NCBI RefSeq assembly: GCF_012843315.1
Contig: NZ_JABAEX010000003.1
Location: 1-64,000 of the forward strand
Length of the DNA stretch: 64,000 nucleotides
DNA from: Streptococcus sp. WB01_FAA12
GTDB lineage: Bacteria > Bacillota > Bacilli > Lactobacillales > Streptococcaceae
Reading direction: 5' to 3'
Notes under the pieces: generated by a model
Told to the model about the DNA's origin: nothing
Database searches by the model: none
The model's input: only the letters and a program-made list of their open reading frames with translations
Made by a program: the position numbers and the translations under genes
Part shown: positions 16,021-25,921 of the stretch, piece by piece
How positions within the stretch are numbered: position 1 is the stretch's first letter
How the letters are laid out: the number at the start of each line of letters is the position of its first letter

Positions 16021-16899
16021 ATGAGTAAAAAAGCATGGATTATCGGTGGTGTAGCAGTTGTTGCAGTAATTGGGGCAACGATTATCGGGAGAAGTTTAGC
16101 TGGCGCTCCAGCCAAAGAGGGAGAAACAGCTTCATCTGGTGGGGTCATAACCTTGAAGGTTGCCCATACACAAAACTACGTACCTTATGACTTTGTTAAT
16201 GAAAAAGGGGAATCAGATGGTTATGAAGTAGCTGTTTTGAAGGCTGTTGATGAGAAGTTGGCAAACTATCAATTTGAATATACGGGTACCAGTGATGATG
16301 ACCTCTTGATTGGTCTGGAATCAGGCAAGTATGACATCGGAACCAAGGGAGCTTGGTACACAGATGAACGAGCTAAAAAGTTTGTCATTCCATCTGAACC
16401 AGTCGGAGCGAGCATTATCGGATTTACTGTCAGAAAAGAAGATGAACAGAAATACAAAACCATTGATGACTTTGCTAAGAATAAAGGAAAATTGGTACCC
16501 ATCTCTCCACAGAATGCTCAATGGAATGTTATCACCAGCTACAATGAAAAACATCAGGACGCACCGATTGAGCTAACAGCAGCAGAATCCTTTAAAGTAG
16601 CAGATGCCTATGCCTGGGTCTTAGAAGGACGTTATGATGCCTTCTTTGATATCAAACTGTCCTTTGAAAAAGCAGTTACCGCAGAAGATGGCCCTTACCA
16701 CCAATATGCGGATAAACTCAGCTGGTTCCCATACAAGGGCATTCCAACTTATCCCTTGATTCACCGTGATGAAAAGGGCGAGAAATTTGCTAAAGAATAC
16801 GAAAAAGCAATTAAAGAATTGAAAGAAGATGGCACGCTTGCTAAGCTATCTCAGCAATACTTTAAAGAAGATGTCTTTAGTTACGTAGACAAAGACTAG
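16021..16899 (+). CDS. Amino-acid ABC transporter, solute-binding protein (SBP_bac_3)
   Basis: 292 residues. An N-terminal Lys-rich start and one hydrophobic helix (WIIGGVAVVAVIGATIIG) are followed by a family-3 binding domain (LKVAHTQNYVPYDFVNEKGESDGYEVAVLKAV). The helix contains no cysteine, so there is no lipobox; the protein is either anchored by the uncleaved helix or secreted, unusual for this family in Firmicutes. Ribosome site AAAGGAGAAAAAG. It is followed by two permease genes and an ATPase gene, so the importer is complete. Family-3 proteins bind polar amino acids, cystine or related compounds; the ligand is not readable. Confidence 0.9.
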   Translation: MSKKAWIIGGVAVVAVIGATIIGRSLAGAPAKEGETASSGGVITLKVAHTQNYVPYDFVNEKGESDGYEVAVLKAVDEKLANYQFEYTGTSDDDLLIGLESGKYDIGTKGAWYTDERAKKFVIPSEPVGASIIGFTVRKEDEQKYKTIDDFAKNKGKLVPISPQNAQWNVITSYNEKHQDAPIELTAAESFKVADAYAWVLEGRYDAFFDIKLSFEKAVTAEDGPYHQYADKLSWFPYKGIPTYPLIHRDEKGEKFAKEYEKAIKELKEDGTLAKLSQQYFKEDVFSYVDKD

Positions 16900-16931
16900 A
16901 CCAGAAATTCCAAGACTAGAAAGGGTTTTGC

Positions 16932-17624
16932 ATGGTTTCTTATGATTTTTCCAAGGTCTTTCAGTTTTTGCCGACCTTATGGCAGGCACTTCCTATGACC
17001 TTGTCCATTCTCTTTTTTACCACTCTTCTTGGTTCCCTTTTTGGAGGTCTCTTGGCCTGGGCGCAAGTAGGAGAAGACAAGAGTTTTGCAGCAATTTCCA
17101 AAGGCTATATCTTTACCCTTCGTTGTACACCGCCGATTGTCTTGCTTTTTCTAGTCTTTTATGGCTTGCCAGAATTTCTGAAATGGTGGCTTGGTTTGGA
17201 TATCAATAACTGGTCTAAAACTATTTTTGTTCTCCTGACGATGATTCTCCTGTTTGCCGCTATTGTTGCAGAGGTTTTCAAGGCGAGCTATCAAGCTATT
17301 CCAAAGGGGCAGACAGAGGCCGGGCTTAGTATTGGTTTGACTCCAAGTCAGACTTTTTGGAGAATCATTTTTCCCCAAGCTTTTCAAGTTGCTCTTCCCA
17401 ATATAACGACTGCTATTCTCAATCTCATGCGGGATGCTGCCTTGGCTTATACGATTGGTTTCGTTGATGTTATGGGGGCAGGCAATCTCTTGATTAGTCG
17501 CAATTTAGGGAACTACTCTCTGGAAACCTATACGGCAGTCGCACTTCTTTATTGGGGGATTGCCCTGGTTATTTCTAGCTTGAGTCGTTTGCTTGAGAAG
17601 TCTTTGGAAACAAAAGGGAGGTAA
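16932..17624 (+). CDS. Amino-acid ABC transporter permease 1
   Basis: 230 residues with about five membrane helices and the HisM/GlnP-type loop EAGLSIGLTPSQTFWRIIFPQAF that couples to the ATPase. Weak ribosome site (AGAAAGGG) 7 bp before the ATG. It ends 3 bp before permease 2; the pair would form the heterodimeric channel of the importer. Confidence 0.93.
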   Translation: MVSYDFSKVFQFLPTLWQALPMTLSILFFTTLLGSLFGGLLAWAQVGEDKSFAAISKGYIFTLRCTPPIVLLFLVFYGLPEFLKWWLGLDINNWSKTIFVLLTMILLFAAIVAEVFKASYQAIPKGQTEAGLSIGLTPSQTFWRIIFPQAFQVALPNITTAILNLMRDAALAYTIGFVDVMGAGNLLISRNLGNYSLETYTAVALLYWGIALVISSLSRLLEKSLETKGR

Positions 17625-17627
17625 GAA

Positions 17628-18350
17628 ATGGATATAGACTATATTGTAAAGACCTTTCTGGAGACCTTGAAGGGTGTGCCAATCACCTTGATTATCATGA
17701 TTGTGGCTATGGTCTTAAGCTTTTTACCGGCTCTATTTTTAGCCTTGGGGCAGATTTACAAGGTTCGAGGGGTGAGGAGTTTTTCTCTGGTCTATCTGGC
17801 TTTCATCCGAGCGACTCCTCCGATTTTATTGATTCTCTTCTTTTATAGTTTGTTTCCAAGTTTGCTGAATCAATTTCTCAAAAGCATAGGAAGTGACTTT
17901 GATATTTTCAAGCTTGATCCTCTCTATTATGCCTTTATCATTTATAGTTTGATGACAGTCGGGAGTTTATCAGAGATTTTGCGTTCAGCTATCTTGACGG
18001 TGGACAAGGGACAACTAGAGGCGGCGCATGCGATTGGGCTGACTACGACCCAGGCCTATCTAAGGATTGTTTTTCCTCAAGCCTTGCGCTCAGCCTTGCC
18101 TAACTTGGCCAATCTGGTGATCAATATCGTCAAAGGGACCTCCCTGGTCTTTGTCATGACCATCAAGGATATCACCGCTATTGCTCGTGTGGAAGCGTCC
18201 TACGGTTACCAGTATTTTGAGTCTTATTTTGTAATCTTTTTGCAGTATATTTTAATCTGTGGTTTGATTCAGTGGGGCTTCTCCCTACTGGAGAAAGCCT
18301 ATGTGAAAAAAGAAAAGAGAGCGAAAGCATCTAGCGCTCGTTTTGTATAG
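17628..18350 (+). CDS. Amino-acid ABC transporter permease 2
   Basis: 240 residues, same family as permease 1: FIRATPPILLILFFY near the middle and the coupling loop EAAHAIGLTTTQAYLRIVFPQAL near 140-160. GGGAGG lies just before the start. The C-terminus is a basic cytoplasmic tail (KKEKRAKA). It partners permease 1 and the ATPase 10 bp downstream. Confidence 0.93.
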   Translation: MDIDYIVKTFLETLKGVPITLIIMIVAMVLSFLPALFLALGQIYKVRGVRSFSLVYLAFIRATPPILLILFFYSLFPSLLNQFLKSIGSDFDIFKLDPLYYAFIIYSLMTVGSLSEILRSAILTVDKGQLEAAHAIGLTTTQAYLRIVFPQALRSALPNLANLVINIVKGTSLVFVMTIKDITAIARVEASYGYQYFESYFVIFLQYILICGLIQWGFSLLEKAYVKKEKRAKASSARFV

Positions 18351-18359
18351 GAGGACAGG

Positions 18360-19124
18360 ATGTTACAAGTAGAACATATCGCAAAAACATTTGGTGAGAG
18401 GCAGGTCCTGGAGGATGTCAATCTCCAGGTCAATCAAGGGGATGTCGTCGTTATTTTAGGACCATCAGGTTCGGGGAAAACGACCTTTCTCCGCTGTCTC
18501 AACCACTTAGAAAAAGCTGACAGCGGTCAGTTGACCTTGGCAGGAAAGACTTATGACTTGGCCCAATTAAGCAAGAAAGACATTCTAGAAATTCGCCAAA
18601 AAACAGCCTTTGTTTTCCAACACTACAATCTCTTTGCAAATAAAACTGCTCTGGAAAATATTCTAGAAGGTCTAATCGTGGCTCGTAAAGTTCCCAAGGA
18701 AGAAGCGCTCAAACGTGCAGAATCTGCCTTGGAAAAAGTTGGTTTACTGGCCTATAAAGACTACTACCCTTCCCAGCTATCTGGAGGGCAACAACAACGA
18801 ATAGGAATTGCGCGTGCCATTGCTGTCAAGCCCGAGGTGATTTTGCTAGATGAACCAACATCTGCACTAGACCCTGAGTTGGTTGGAGATGTTTTGGATG
18901 TTCTGAAACAGTTGGCGGGAGAAGGTGTGACCATGGTGGTCGTCACGCATGAGATGGGATTTGCTAGAGATGTCGCTAACCACGTTATTTTCATGGATGG
19001 AGGCCGTATCGTAGAGGAGAATAATCCACACGATTTCTTTAGTCGTCCACAAGAAGAACGTACCAAGCAGTTTCTAGCTCGTATCTTATCAGATGCCACC
19101 TATAGTGTAGAATATATGATTTGA
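18360..19124 (+). CDS. Amino-acid ABC transporter ATP-binding protein
   Basis: 254 residues, a complete ABC ATPase: Walker [10 protein letters not shown] (about 33-41), Q-loop at FVFQHYNLF, signature [14 protein letters not shown], Walker [13 protein letters not shown], and the switch histidine in VVTHEMGF. It is the last gene of the MtaA-like/ABC operon; AGGAGGAC precedes the start. No strong terminator follows; a weak hairpin without T tract lies at 19254-19280. Confidence 0.95.
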   Translation: MLQVEHIAKTFGERQVLEDVNLQVNQGDVVVILGPSGSGKTTFLRCLNHLEKADSGQLTLAGKTYDLAQLSKKDILEIRQKTAFVFQHYNLFANKTALENILEGLIVARKVPKEEALKRAESALEKVGLLAYKDYYPSQLSGGQQQRIGIARAIAVKPEVILLDEPTSALDPELVGDVLDVLKQLAGEGVTMVVVTHEMGFARDVANHVIFMDGGRIVEENNPHDFFSRPQEERTKQFLARILSDATYSVEYMI

Positions 19125-19318
19125 TAGATAAGTGTATTATGAAAGTAACTTATGAGGCAAAGTTTCAATCTATAAACTATGGAAAAAGGTGTCAGCTTGA
19201 AATGACTTTCAGAAAAAGCTAGGTTTTAGACTTAGATTGGCTATTTGAGATGATTTGAGGTACTTTTCGTACACTCAAGTGGGTAATCTTATTTTAGATT
19301 TTTCATTTCTCAAAAAAA
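19125..19318. other. Intergenic region between the ABC operon and the second csRNA
   Basis: No gene seen. It holds one imperfect hairpin (TTTGAG-GTAC, loop, GTAC-A-CTCAA, 19254-19280) without a T run, which may weakly end the ABC operon transcript. The rest is AT-rich without recognisable features. Confidence 0.5.
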
Positions 19319-19351
19319 CTTAAGAAAAATTTAAGCTAGGAGGTGTATACT
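19319..19351 (+). promoter_or_regulatory. CiaR box and -10 of the second csRNA gene
   Basis: CTTAAG, 5 bp (AAAAA), TTTAAG (19319-19335), then exactly 10 bp to TATACT (19346-19351). Same geometry as 6911-6943. Confidence 0.85.
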
Positions 19352-19357
19352 AAGCTC

Positions 19358-19449
19358 ATAAGTTAAGAGAAACTTAACTTAAACTCCTAAAACTTTTTCA
19401 TAATAATCTCCCTATAAAATAAAGTCGCCTAATCAGGCGGCTTATTTTT
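19358..19449 (+). ncRNA. Cia-dependent small RNA (csRNA), second copy
   Basis: About 92 nt. The 5'-part folds as AGTTAAG-AGAAA-CTTAACT, then comes an open stretch AAACTCCTAAAACTTTTTCA and TAATAATCTCCCT, then the terminator GTCGCCT, AATC, AGGCGGC with a T-rich tail. The stretch TTTTTCATAATAATCTCCCT is identical to the first csRNA, whereas the rest differs, as in the pneumococcal ccn family. It ends just before the uppS promoter. Confidence 0.85.
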
Positions 19450-19505
19450 GTCTATCTGTAAGCAGGGGCAGTAACTTAGCAATAGAAGAATAGAGGGAAA
19501 TATGG

Positions 19506-19511
19506 TATAAT
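19506..19511 (+). promoter_or_regulatory. Extended -10 of the uppS operon
   Basis: TGGTATAAT, about 32 bp before the uppS start; the ribosome site AGGAATAAG lies between. Confidence 0.7.
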
Positions 19512-19543
19512 GAAACGATAGATTTTTGAATAGGAATAAGATC

Positions 19544-20302
19544 ATGTTTGGATTTTTTAAGAAAGATAAAGCTGTAGAAGTTGAGGTTCCAACACAGGTT
19601 CCTGCTCACATTGGCATCATCATGGATGGGAATGGCCGCTGGGCTAAAAAACGGATGCAACCACGGGTTTTTGGTCATAAGGCAGGGATGGAAGCCCTCC
19701 AAAAGGTGACCAAGGCAGCTAACAAGATGGGAGTCAAGGTCATCACGGTTTATGCCTTTTCAACGGAAAACTGGACGCGCCCAGATCAAGAAGTTAAGTT
19801 TATCATGAACTTACCAGTCGAGTTTTATGACAACTACGTCCCGGAATTACATGCAAATAACGTTAAGATTCAGATGATTGGGGAGACAGATCGCCTACCT
19901 AAGCCGACCTTTGAAGCTTTGAAAAAAGCAGAGGAATTGACCAAGAACAATACAGGCCTGATTCTCAATTTTGCCCTTAATTATGGTGGTCGTGCTGAAA
20001 TTACGCAGGCTTTTAAGAGCTTGTCTCAGGAAGTTCTAGATGCCAAAATCAATCCTGGTGATATTACAGAAGATATGATAGGGGATTATCTTTTCACACA
20101 ACGCCTGCCAAAGGATTTGCGAGATCCTGATTTGATTATCCGTACGAGTGGTGAGTTGCGTTTGAGTAATTTCTTGCCATGGCAAGCAGCCTATAGTGAG
20201 CTTTACTTTACGAATACCTTGTGGCCCGATTTTGATGAAGCCTCTTTGAAGGAGGCTATTACAGCCTATAATCGTCGCAATCGCCGATTTGGAGGAGTTT
20301 AG
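19544..20302 (+). CDS. uppS: Undecaprenyl diphosphate synthase
   Basis: 252 residues. It condenses eight isopentenyl units onto farnesyl diphosphate in cis to make the C55 lipid carrier for cell-wall synthesis. IMDGNGRWAKKR holds the catalytic Asp and the diphosphate-binding residues; VYAFSTENW and IIRTSGELRLSNFLPWQAAYSELYF are the other family signatures. ATG 19544 follows AGGAATAAG; a TTG at 19526 in frame overlaps that site and is less likely. cdsA, eep and proS follow closely in one operon. Confidence 0.97.
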   Translation: MFGFFKKDKAVEVEVPTQVPAHIGIIMDGNGRWAKKRMQPRVFGHKAGMEALQKVTKAANKMGVKVITVYAFSTENWTRPDQEVKFIMNLPVEFYDNYVPELHANNVKIQMIGETDRLPKPTFEALKKAEELTKNNTGLILNFALNYGGRAEITQAFKSLSQEVLDAKINPGDITEDMIGDYLFTQRLPKDLRDPDLIIRTSGELRLSNFLPWQAAYSELYFTNTLWPDFDEASLKEAITAYNRRNRRFGGV

Positions 20303-20310
20303 GAGAAGAT

Positions 20311-21114
20311 ATGACCAAGGATTTACAAAAGAGAACATTGTTTGCGGTATTGGCTCTGGCTATTTTCCTTCCAGTCTTATTTGTGGGAGGACTCTTGTTA
20401 CAGATAGGGATTGGTTTGTTAGCGATGCTGGCTGTCAATGAACTCTTGCAGATGAAGGGGCTAAAGACCATGACCATCGAGGGAACCTTGACTCTCTTTG
20501 CGACCTTTGCTCTCACAATCCCCTTAGAAAATTACCTAACTTTTTTGCCAGTTGATGGGAATGTGGTTGCCTACAGCGTTTTAATTACGATTATGCTAGG
20601 GACCACCGTTTTCAGTAAAAGCTATACCATTGAAGATGCAGTTTTCCCGATTGCGATGAGCTTTTATGCTGGTTTTGGCTTTAACGCCTTACTAGATGCT
20701 CGGGTGGCAGGTTTTGACAAGGTGCTTCTGGCTCTCTTTATAGTCTGGGCGACAGATAGCGCAGCTTACTTGATAGGGATGAATTTTGGTAAGCATAAGT
20801 TGGCACCAAGAGTTTCTCCCAATAAGAGCATTGAGGGCTTTATCGGTGGTATTCTAGGTGCGGTACTGGTAACAGTACTCTTCATGCTGGTAGACAGCAC
20901 AGTTGCTCTCCCTTATGGGATGTACAGAATGAGTCTCTTTGCCGTCTTCTTCAGTGTGGCAGGTCAGTTTGGTGACTTGATTGAGAGTGCTATGAAACGC
21001 CATTTCGGTGTCAAGGATTCTGGGAAATTTATCCCGGGGCATGGTGGTGTGTTGGATCGTTTTGACAGTATGCTAGTTGTCTTTCCTATCATGCACTTGT
21101 TTGGCCTGTTTTAA
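20311..21114 (+). CDS. cdsA: Phosphatidate cytidylyltransferase
   Basis: 267 residues, about eight membrane helices. It makes CDP-diacylglycerol, the precursor of phosphatidylglycerol and cardiolipin. The C-terminal signature is complete: SAMKRHFGVKDSGKFIPGHG followed by GVLDRFDS. It starts 8 bp after uppS, behind GGAGTTTAGGAG, and precedes eep. Confidence 0.97.
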   Translation: MTKDLQKRTLFAVLALAIFLPVLFVGGLLLQIGIGLLAMLAVNELLQMKGLKTMTIEGTLTLFATFALTIPLENYLTFLPVDGNVVAYSVLITIMLGTTVFSKSYTIEDAVFPIAMSFYAGFGFNALLDARVAGFDKVLLALFIVWATDSAAYLIGMNFGKHKLAPRVSPNKSIEGFIGGILGAVLVTVLFMLVDSTVALPYGMYRMSLFAVFFSVAGQFGDLIESAMKRHFGVKDSGKFIPGHGGVLDRFDSMLVVFPIMHLFGLF

Positions 21115-21129
21115 AGAAAGGAATATTGA

Positions 21130-22386
21130 ATGATTGGATTGCTAACCTTTATCCTGGTTTTTGGGATTATCGTGGTGGTGCATGAGTTTGGACATTTTTA
21201 TTTTGCCAAGAAATCAGGCATTTTAGTTCGTGAGTTTGCCATTGGTATGGGGCCCAAGATTTTTTCCCATATCGGTAAGGACGGCACTGCTTATACCATT
21301 CGGATCCTTCCTCTAGGAGGCTATGTTCGTATGGCAGGCTGGGGTGATGATGCGACGGAGATCAAGACAGGAACTCCAGTCAGTTTAACACTTGCCGACG
21401 ATGGTAAGGTCAAACGGATCAATCTATCTGGGAAGAAACTGGATCAAACAGCTCTCCCTATGCAGGTAACCCAGTTTGACTTTGAAGACAAGCTCTTCAT
21501 TAAAGGCTTGGTCTTGGAAGAAGAAAAGATCTTTGCAGTGGATCACGATGCAACAGTTGTTGAGGCGGATGGAACCGAAGTGCGTATCGCTCCTCTGGAT
21601 GTACAGTACCAAAATGCTTCTATCTGGGGCAAGCTCATCACCAACTTTGCAGGTCCCATGAATAACTTTATCTTAGGTGTTGTTGTTTTTTGGATTCTGA
21701 TCTTTTTGCAGGGTGGTGTTAGAGACACTCAGACCAATCTCTTTCATGTCATGCCGCAAGGTGCTTTGGCTAAGGTGGGCCTAGCTGAGACAGCTCAAAT
21801 CACCAAGGTCGGCTCCCACGAAGTTAAGAATTGGCAAGACTTGATTCAAGCTGTGGAAGCAGATACCAAGGATAAGACTGCCCCGACCTTGGATGTGACC
21901 ATTTCTGAAAATGGTAGCGAAAAACAAGTCACTGTGACTCCAGAAGAAAATCAAGGACGTTATATTATCGGAGTTCAACCGGGGATCAAGTCAGACTTTC
22001 TATCTATGTTTGTTGGTGGATTTACAACTGCTGCTGACTCGGGGCTCCGTATCCTTTCAGCTCTGAAAAACTTGATTTTCCATCCAGATTTGAACAAACT
22101 CGGCGGTCCCGTTGCCATTTTTAAGGCAAGTAGCGATGCTGCTAAAAATGGAATTGAGAATGTCCTCTACTTCCTAGCCATGGTTTCCATCAATATTGGA
22201 ATTTTTAACTTGATTCCTATCCCGGCCTTGGATGGTGGAAAGATTGTGCTCAATATCCTAGAGGCTATCCGCCGTAAACCCCTTAAACAAGAAATTGAAA
22301 CCTATGTCACCATGGCTGGTGTAGTTATCATGGTTGTCTTGATGCTAGCTGTGACCTGGAATGACATTATGCGACTCTTCTTTTAG
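21130..22386 (+). CDS. eep: Site-2 intramembrane metalloprotease Eep/RseP
   Basis: 418 residues, M50 family. HEFGH within [16 protein letters not shown] is the zinc site in the first helix; [12 protein letters not shown] near 365 supplies the third ligand. A PDZ domain sits in the middle (about 180-270). In streptococci Eep trims signal-peptide remnants that become peptide pheromones. Ribosome site AAAGAAAGGAAT; same operon as cdsA and proS. Confidence 0.95.
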   Translation: MIGLLTFILVFGIIVVVHEFGHFYFAKKSGILVREFAIGMGPKIFSHIGKDGTAYTIRILPLGGYVRMAGWGDDATEIKTGTPVSLTLADDGKVKRINLSGKKLDQTALPMQVTQFDFEDKLFIKGLVLEEEKIFAVDHDATVVEADGTEVRIAPLDVQYQNASIWGKLITNFAGPMNNFILGVVVFWILIFLQGGVRDTQTNLFHVMPQGALAKVGLAETAQITKVGSHEVKNWQDLIQAVEADTKDKTAPTLDVTISENGSEKQVTVTPEENQGRYIIGVQPGIKSDFLSMFVGGFTTAADSGLRILSALKNLIFHPDLNKLGGPVAIFKASSDAAKNGIENVLYFLAMVSINIGIFNLIPIPALDGGKIVLNILEAIRRKPLKQEIETYVTMAGVVIMVVLMLAVTWNDIMRLFF

Positions 22387-22390
22387 ATAA

Positions 22391-24256
<1,866 letters not shown>

Positions 24257-24276
24257 AAACTATAATCAGAAGAAAA

Positions 24277-24315
24277 ACAAGGCAAAAATGTAACTAGTTT
24301 TTACCTTGTTTTTTC
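24277..24315 (+). terminator. Terminator of the uppS-proS operon
   Basis: AAAACAAGG-C-AAAAA, loop, TTTTTACCTTGTTTTTT. Its T tract runs into the -10 of the glycosidase gene. Confidence 0.85.
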
Positions 24316-24317
24316 TA

Positions 24318-24323
24318 TATAAT
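24318..24323 (+). promoter_or_regulatory. -10 of the GH1 gene
   Basis: TATAAT directly behind the terminator T tract. Transcription would begin near 24330, exactly at an in-frame ATG (24331), but GAAGAGG favours the later ATG at 24355. Confidence 0.55.
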
Positions 24324-24354
24324 GGGGAAAATGAGTAAACGAAGAGGTATAAGT

Positions 24355-25734
24355 ATGCTAAAATTTCCAAAGGATTTTGTTTGGGGTTCCTCCACTTCTG
24401 GACCACAGACAGAAGGACGAGTGCCAGGTGATGGCAAGGGAGATAATCTCTGGGATTATTGGTATCAGGTGGAACCCAATCGCTACTACAATGGGATTGG
24501 ACCTGATAAAACATCGACCTTCTATGAGAACTGGGAAAAGGATATTGAGCTTTTGGTAGAGACTGGGCATACAGCCTTCCGAACTTCTATCCAGTGGTCT
24601 CGTATTTTCCCACAGGGCCGTGGAGAGGTCAATCCGCAAGGGGTGACTTTCTACCGTCAGGTTTTTGAGGCTATTAAGGCCAAGGGTATTCGTCTCTTAG
24701 TCAATCTCTATCACTTTGACCTTCCTTTTGCCCTTCAAGAAGCTGGGGATGGTTGGGAAAATAAGGCAACCACCAAGGCTTATGAAGACTATGCTCGTTT
24801 TTGTTTTGAGACTTACGGTGATTTGGTAGACCAATGGATTACCTTTAATGAGCCCATCGTTCCTGTAGAGTTTGGCTATTTCTATGATGCCCATTATCCT
24901 CATAAGGTAGATGCCAAAGCAGCGGTTCAGGTAGCCTATCATACGCAACTGGCTAGTAGTCTTGCGGTGAAGGCTTGTCACGAGATTTTGCCTGATTCTA
25001 AGATTGGGATTGTCCTCAACCTGACGCCAGCTTATCCACGTAGCCAGCATCCAGCGGATGTCAAGGCTGCTCGTATTGCGGATCTCTTTCAAGCGCAGTC
25101 TTTCCTAGATCCATCTGTCTTGGGGACTTATCCAGAGGAATTGGTGGAAATTTTGTCTGAGCATGATTTGCTGCCAGAGTATACAGCTGAGGAGTTGGAG
25201 CTTATTCGTCAACATACTGTGGACTTTCTTGGAGTCAACTATTACCAGCCTTTGCGTGTCATGGCCCCACGTTTTGCTAAGCATCCTGACAGCCCGCTTC
25301 TGCCTGAACATTTCTATGAGCCTTACGTCATGCCAGGTCGTAAGATCAATCCCCACCGTGGTTGGGAAATCTACGAGCAAGGGATTTATGATATTGCCCA
25401 AAATATCAAAGAAAATTATGACAATATCGAATGGATGCTGACAGAGAATGGCATGGGTGTTGAAGGTGAAGATAAATTCCGTGAGAATGGCATGATTCAA
25501 GACGACTATCGTATTGACTTTGTCAAAGGTCATCTGCGTGAACTCCATCGTGCCATCGAAGATGGTGCTAACTGTAAAGGTTACTTAATCTGGACCTTTA
25601 TTGACTGCTGGTCATGGCTCAACAGCTATAAAAACCGCTATGGTCTGGTTGAGCTTGACTTGGAAACACAGGAACGCCGCTTGAAAAAATCAGGCCACTG
25701 GTTCAAGGAACTCAGCGACCATAATGGATTTTAA
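24355..25734 (+). CDS. Glycoside hydrolase family 1, probable 6-phospho-beta-glycosidase
   Basis: 459 residues, a GH1 TIM barrel. The acid/base Glu is in TFNEP and the nucleophile Glu in LTENG. In the sugar-6-phosphate loop (CWSWLNSYKNRYG) the Ser and Tyr that bind phosphate in enzymes such as LacG are present, but the Lys is displaced by one residue (K-N instead of E-K), so phosphate specificity is likely though not certain. No PTS gene adjoins it. Start at 24355 follows GAAGAGG; it matches the usual start MLKFPKDFVWG. Confidence 0.9.
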   Translation: MLKFPKDFVWGSSTSGPQTEGRVPGDGKGDNLWDYWYQVEPNRYYNGIGPDKTSTFYENWEKDIELLVETGHTAFRTSIQWSRIFPQGRGEVNPQGVTFYRQVFEAIKAKGIRLLVNLYHFDLPFALQEAGDGWENKATTKAYEDYARFCFETYGDLVDQWITFNEPIVPVEFGYFYDAHYPHKVDAKAAVQVAYHTQLASSLAVKACHEILPDSKIGIVLNLTPAYPRSQHPADVKAARIADLFQAQSFLDPSVLGTYPEELVEILSEHDLLPEYTAEELELIRQHTVDFLGVNYYQPLRVMAPRFAKHPDSPLLPEHFYEPYVMPGRKINPHRGWEIYEQGIYDIAQNIKENYDNIEWMLTENGMGVEGEDKFRENGMIQDDYRIDFVKGHLRELHRAIEDGANCKGYLIWTFIDCWSWLNSYKNRYGLVELDLETQERRLKKSGHWFKELSDHNGF

Positions 25735-25738
25735 GAAT

Positions 25739-25778
25739 AAAAAGAGTGAGATGCCAAGTGAGATGTCATCTCACTTTT
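25739..25778 (+). terminator. Terminator of the GH1 gene
   Basis: AAGTGAGATG, short loop, CATCTCACTTTTT; a partial third copy of the arm (GAGTGAGATG) precedes it and could form an alternative fold. Confidence 0.85.
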
Positions 25779-25888
25779 TAATATGTGACTACGGATCAGT
25801 ATAGTTTTATCTACTACAAGTATGATAAAACCTTTCCATCTAAATCGCAAGGAAAATGGTACTGGCTATATATTTTCTTTAATTATGG

Positions 25889-25894
25889 TAAAAT
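25889..25894 (+). promoter_or_regulatory. Extended -10 of polC
   Basis: TATGGTAAAATAG (TGn plus TAAAAT). The folP promoter at 42991 has the same 13-bp core. Confidence 0.6.
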
Positions 25895-25921
25895 AGTAAG
25901 AGAATAATGTGAGGAAAATGA

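Noticed and set aside
25105..25548. 147-codon minus-strand frame inside the GH1 gene
   Set aside because: Antisense shadow of a well-supported gene; no ribosome site and no recognisable domain.
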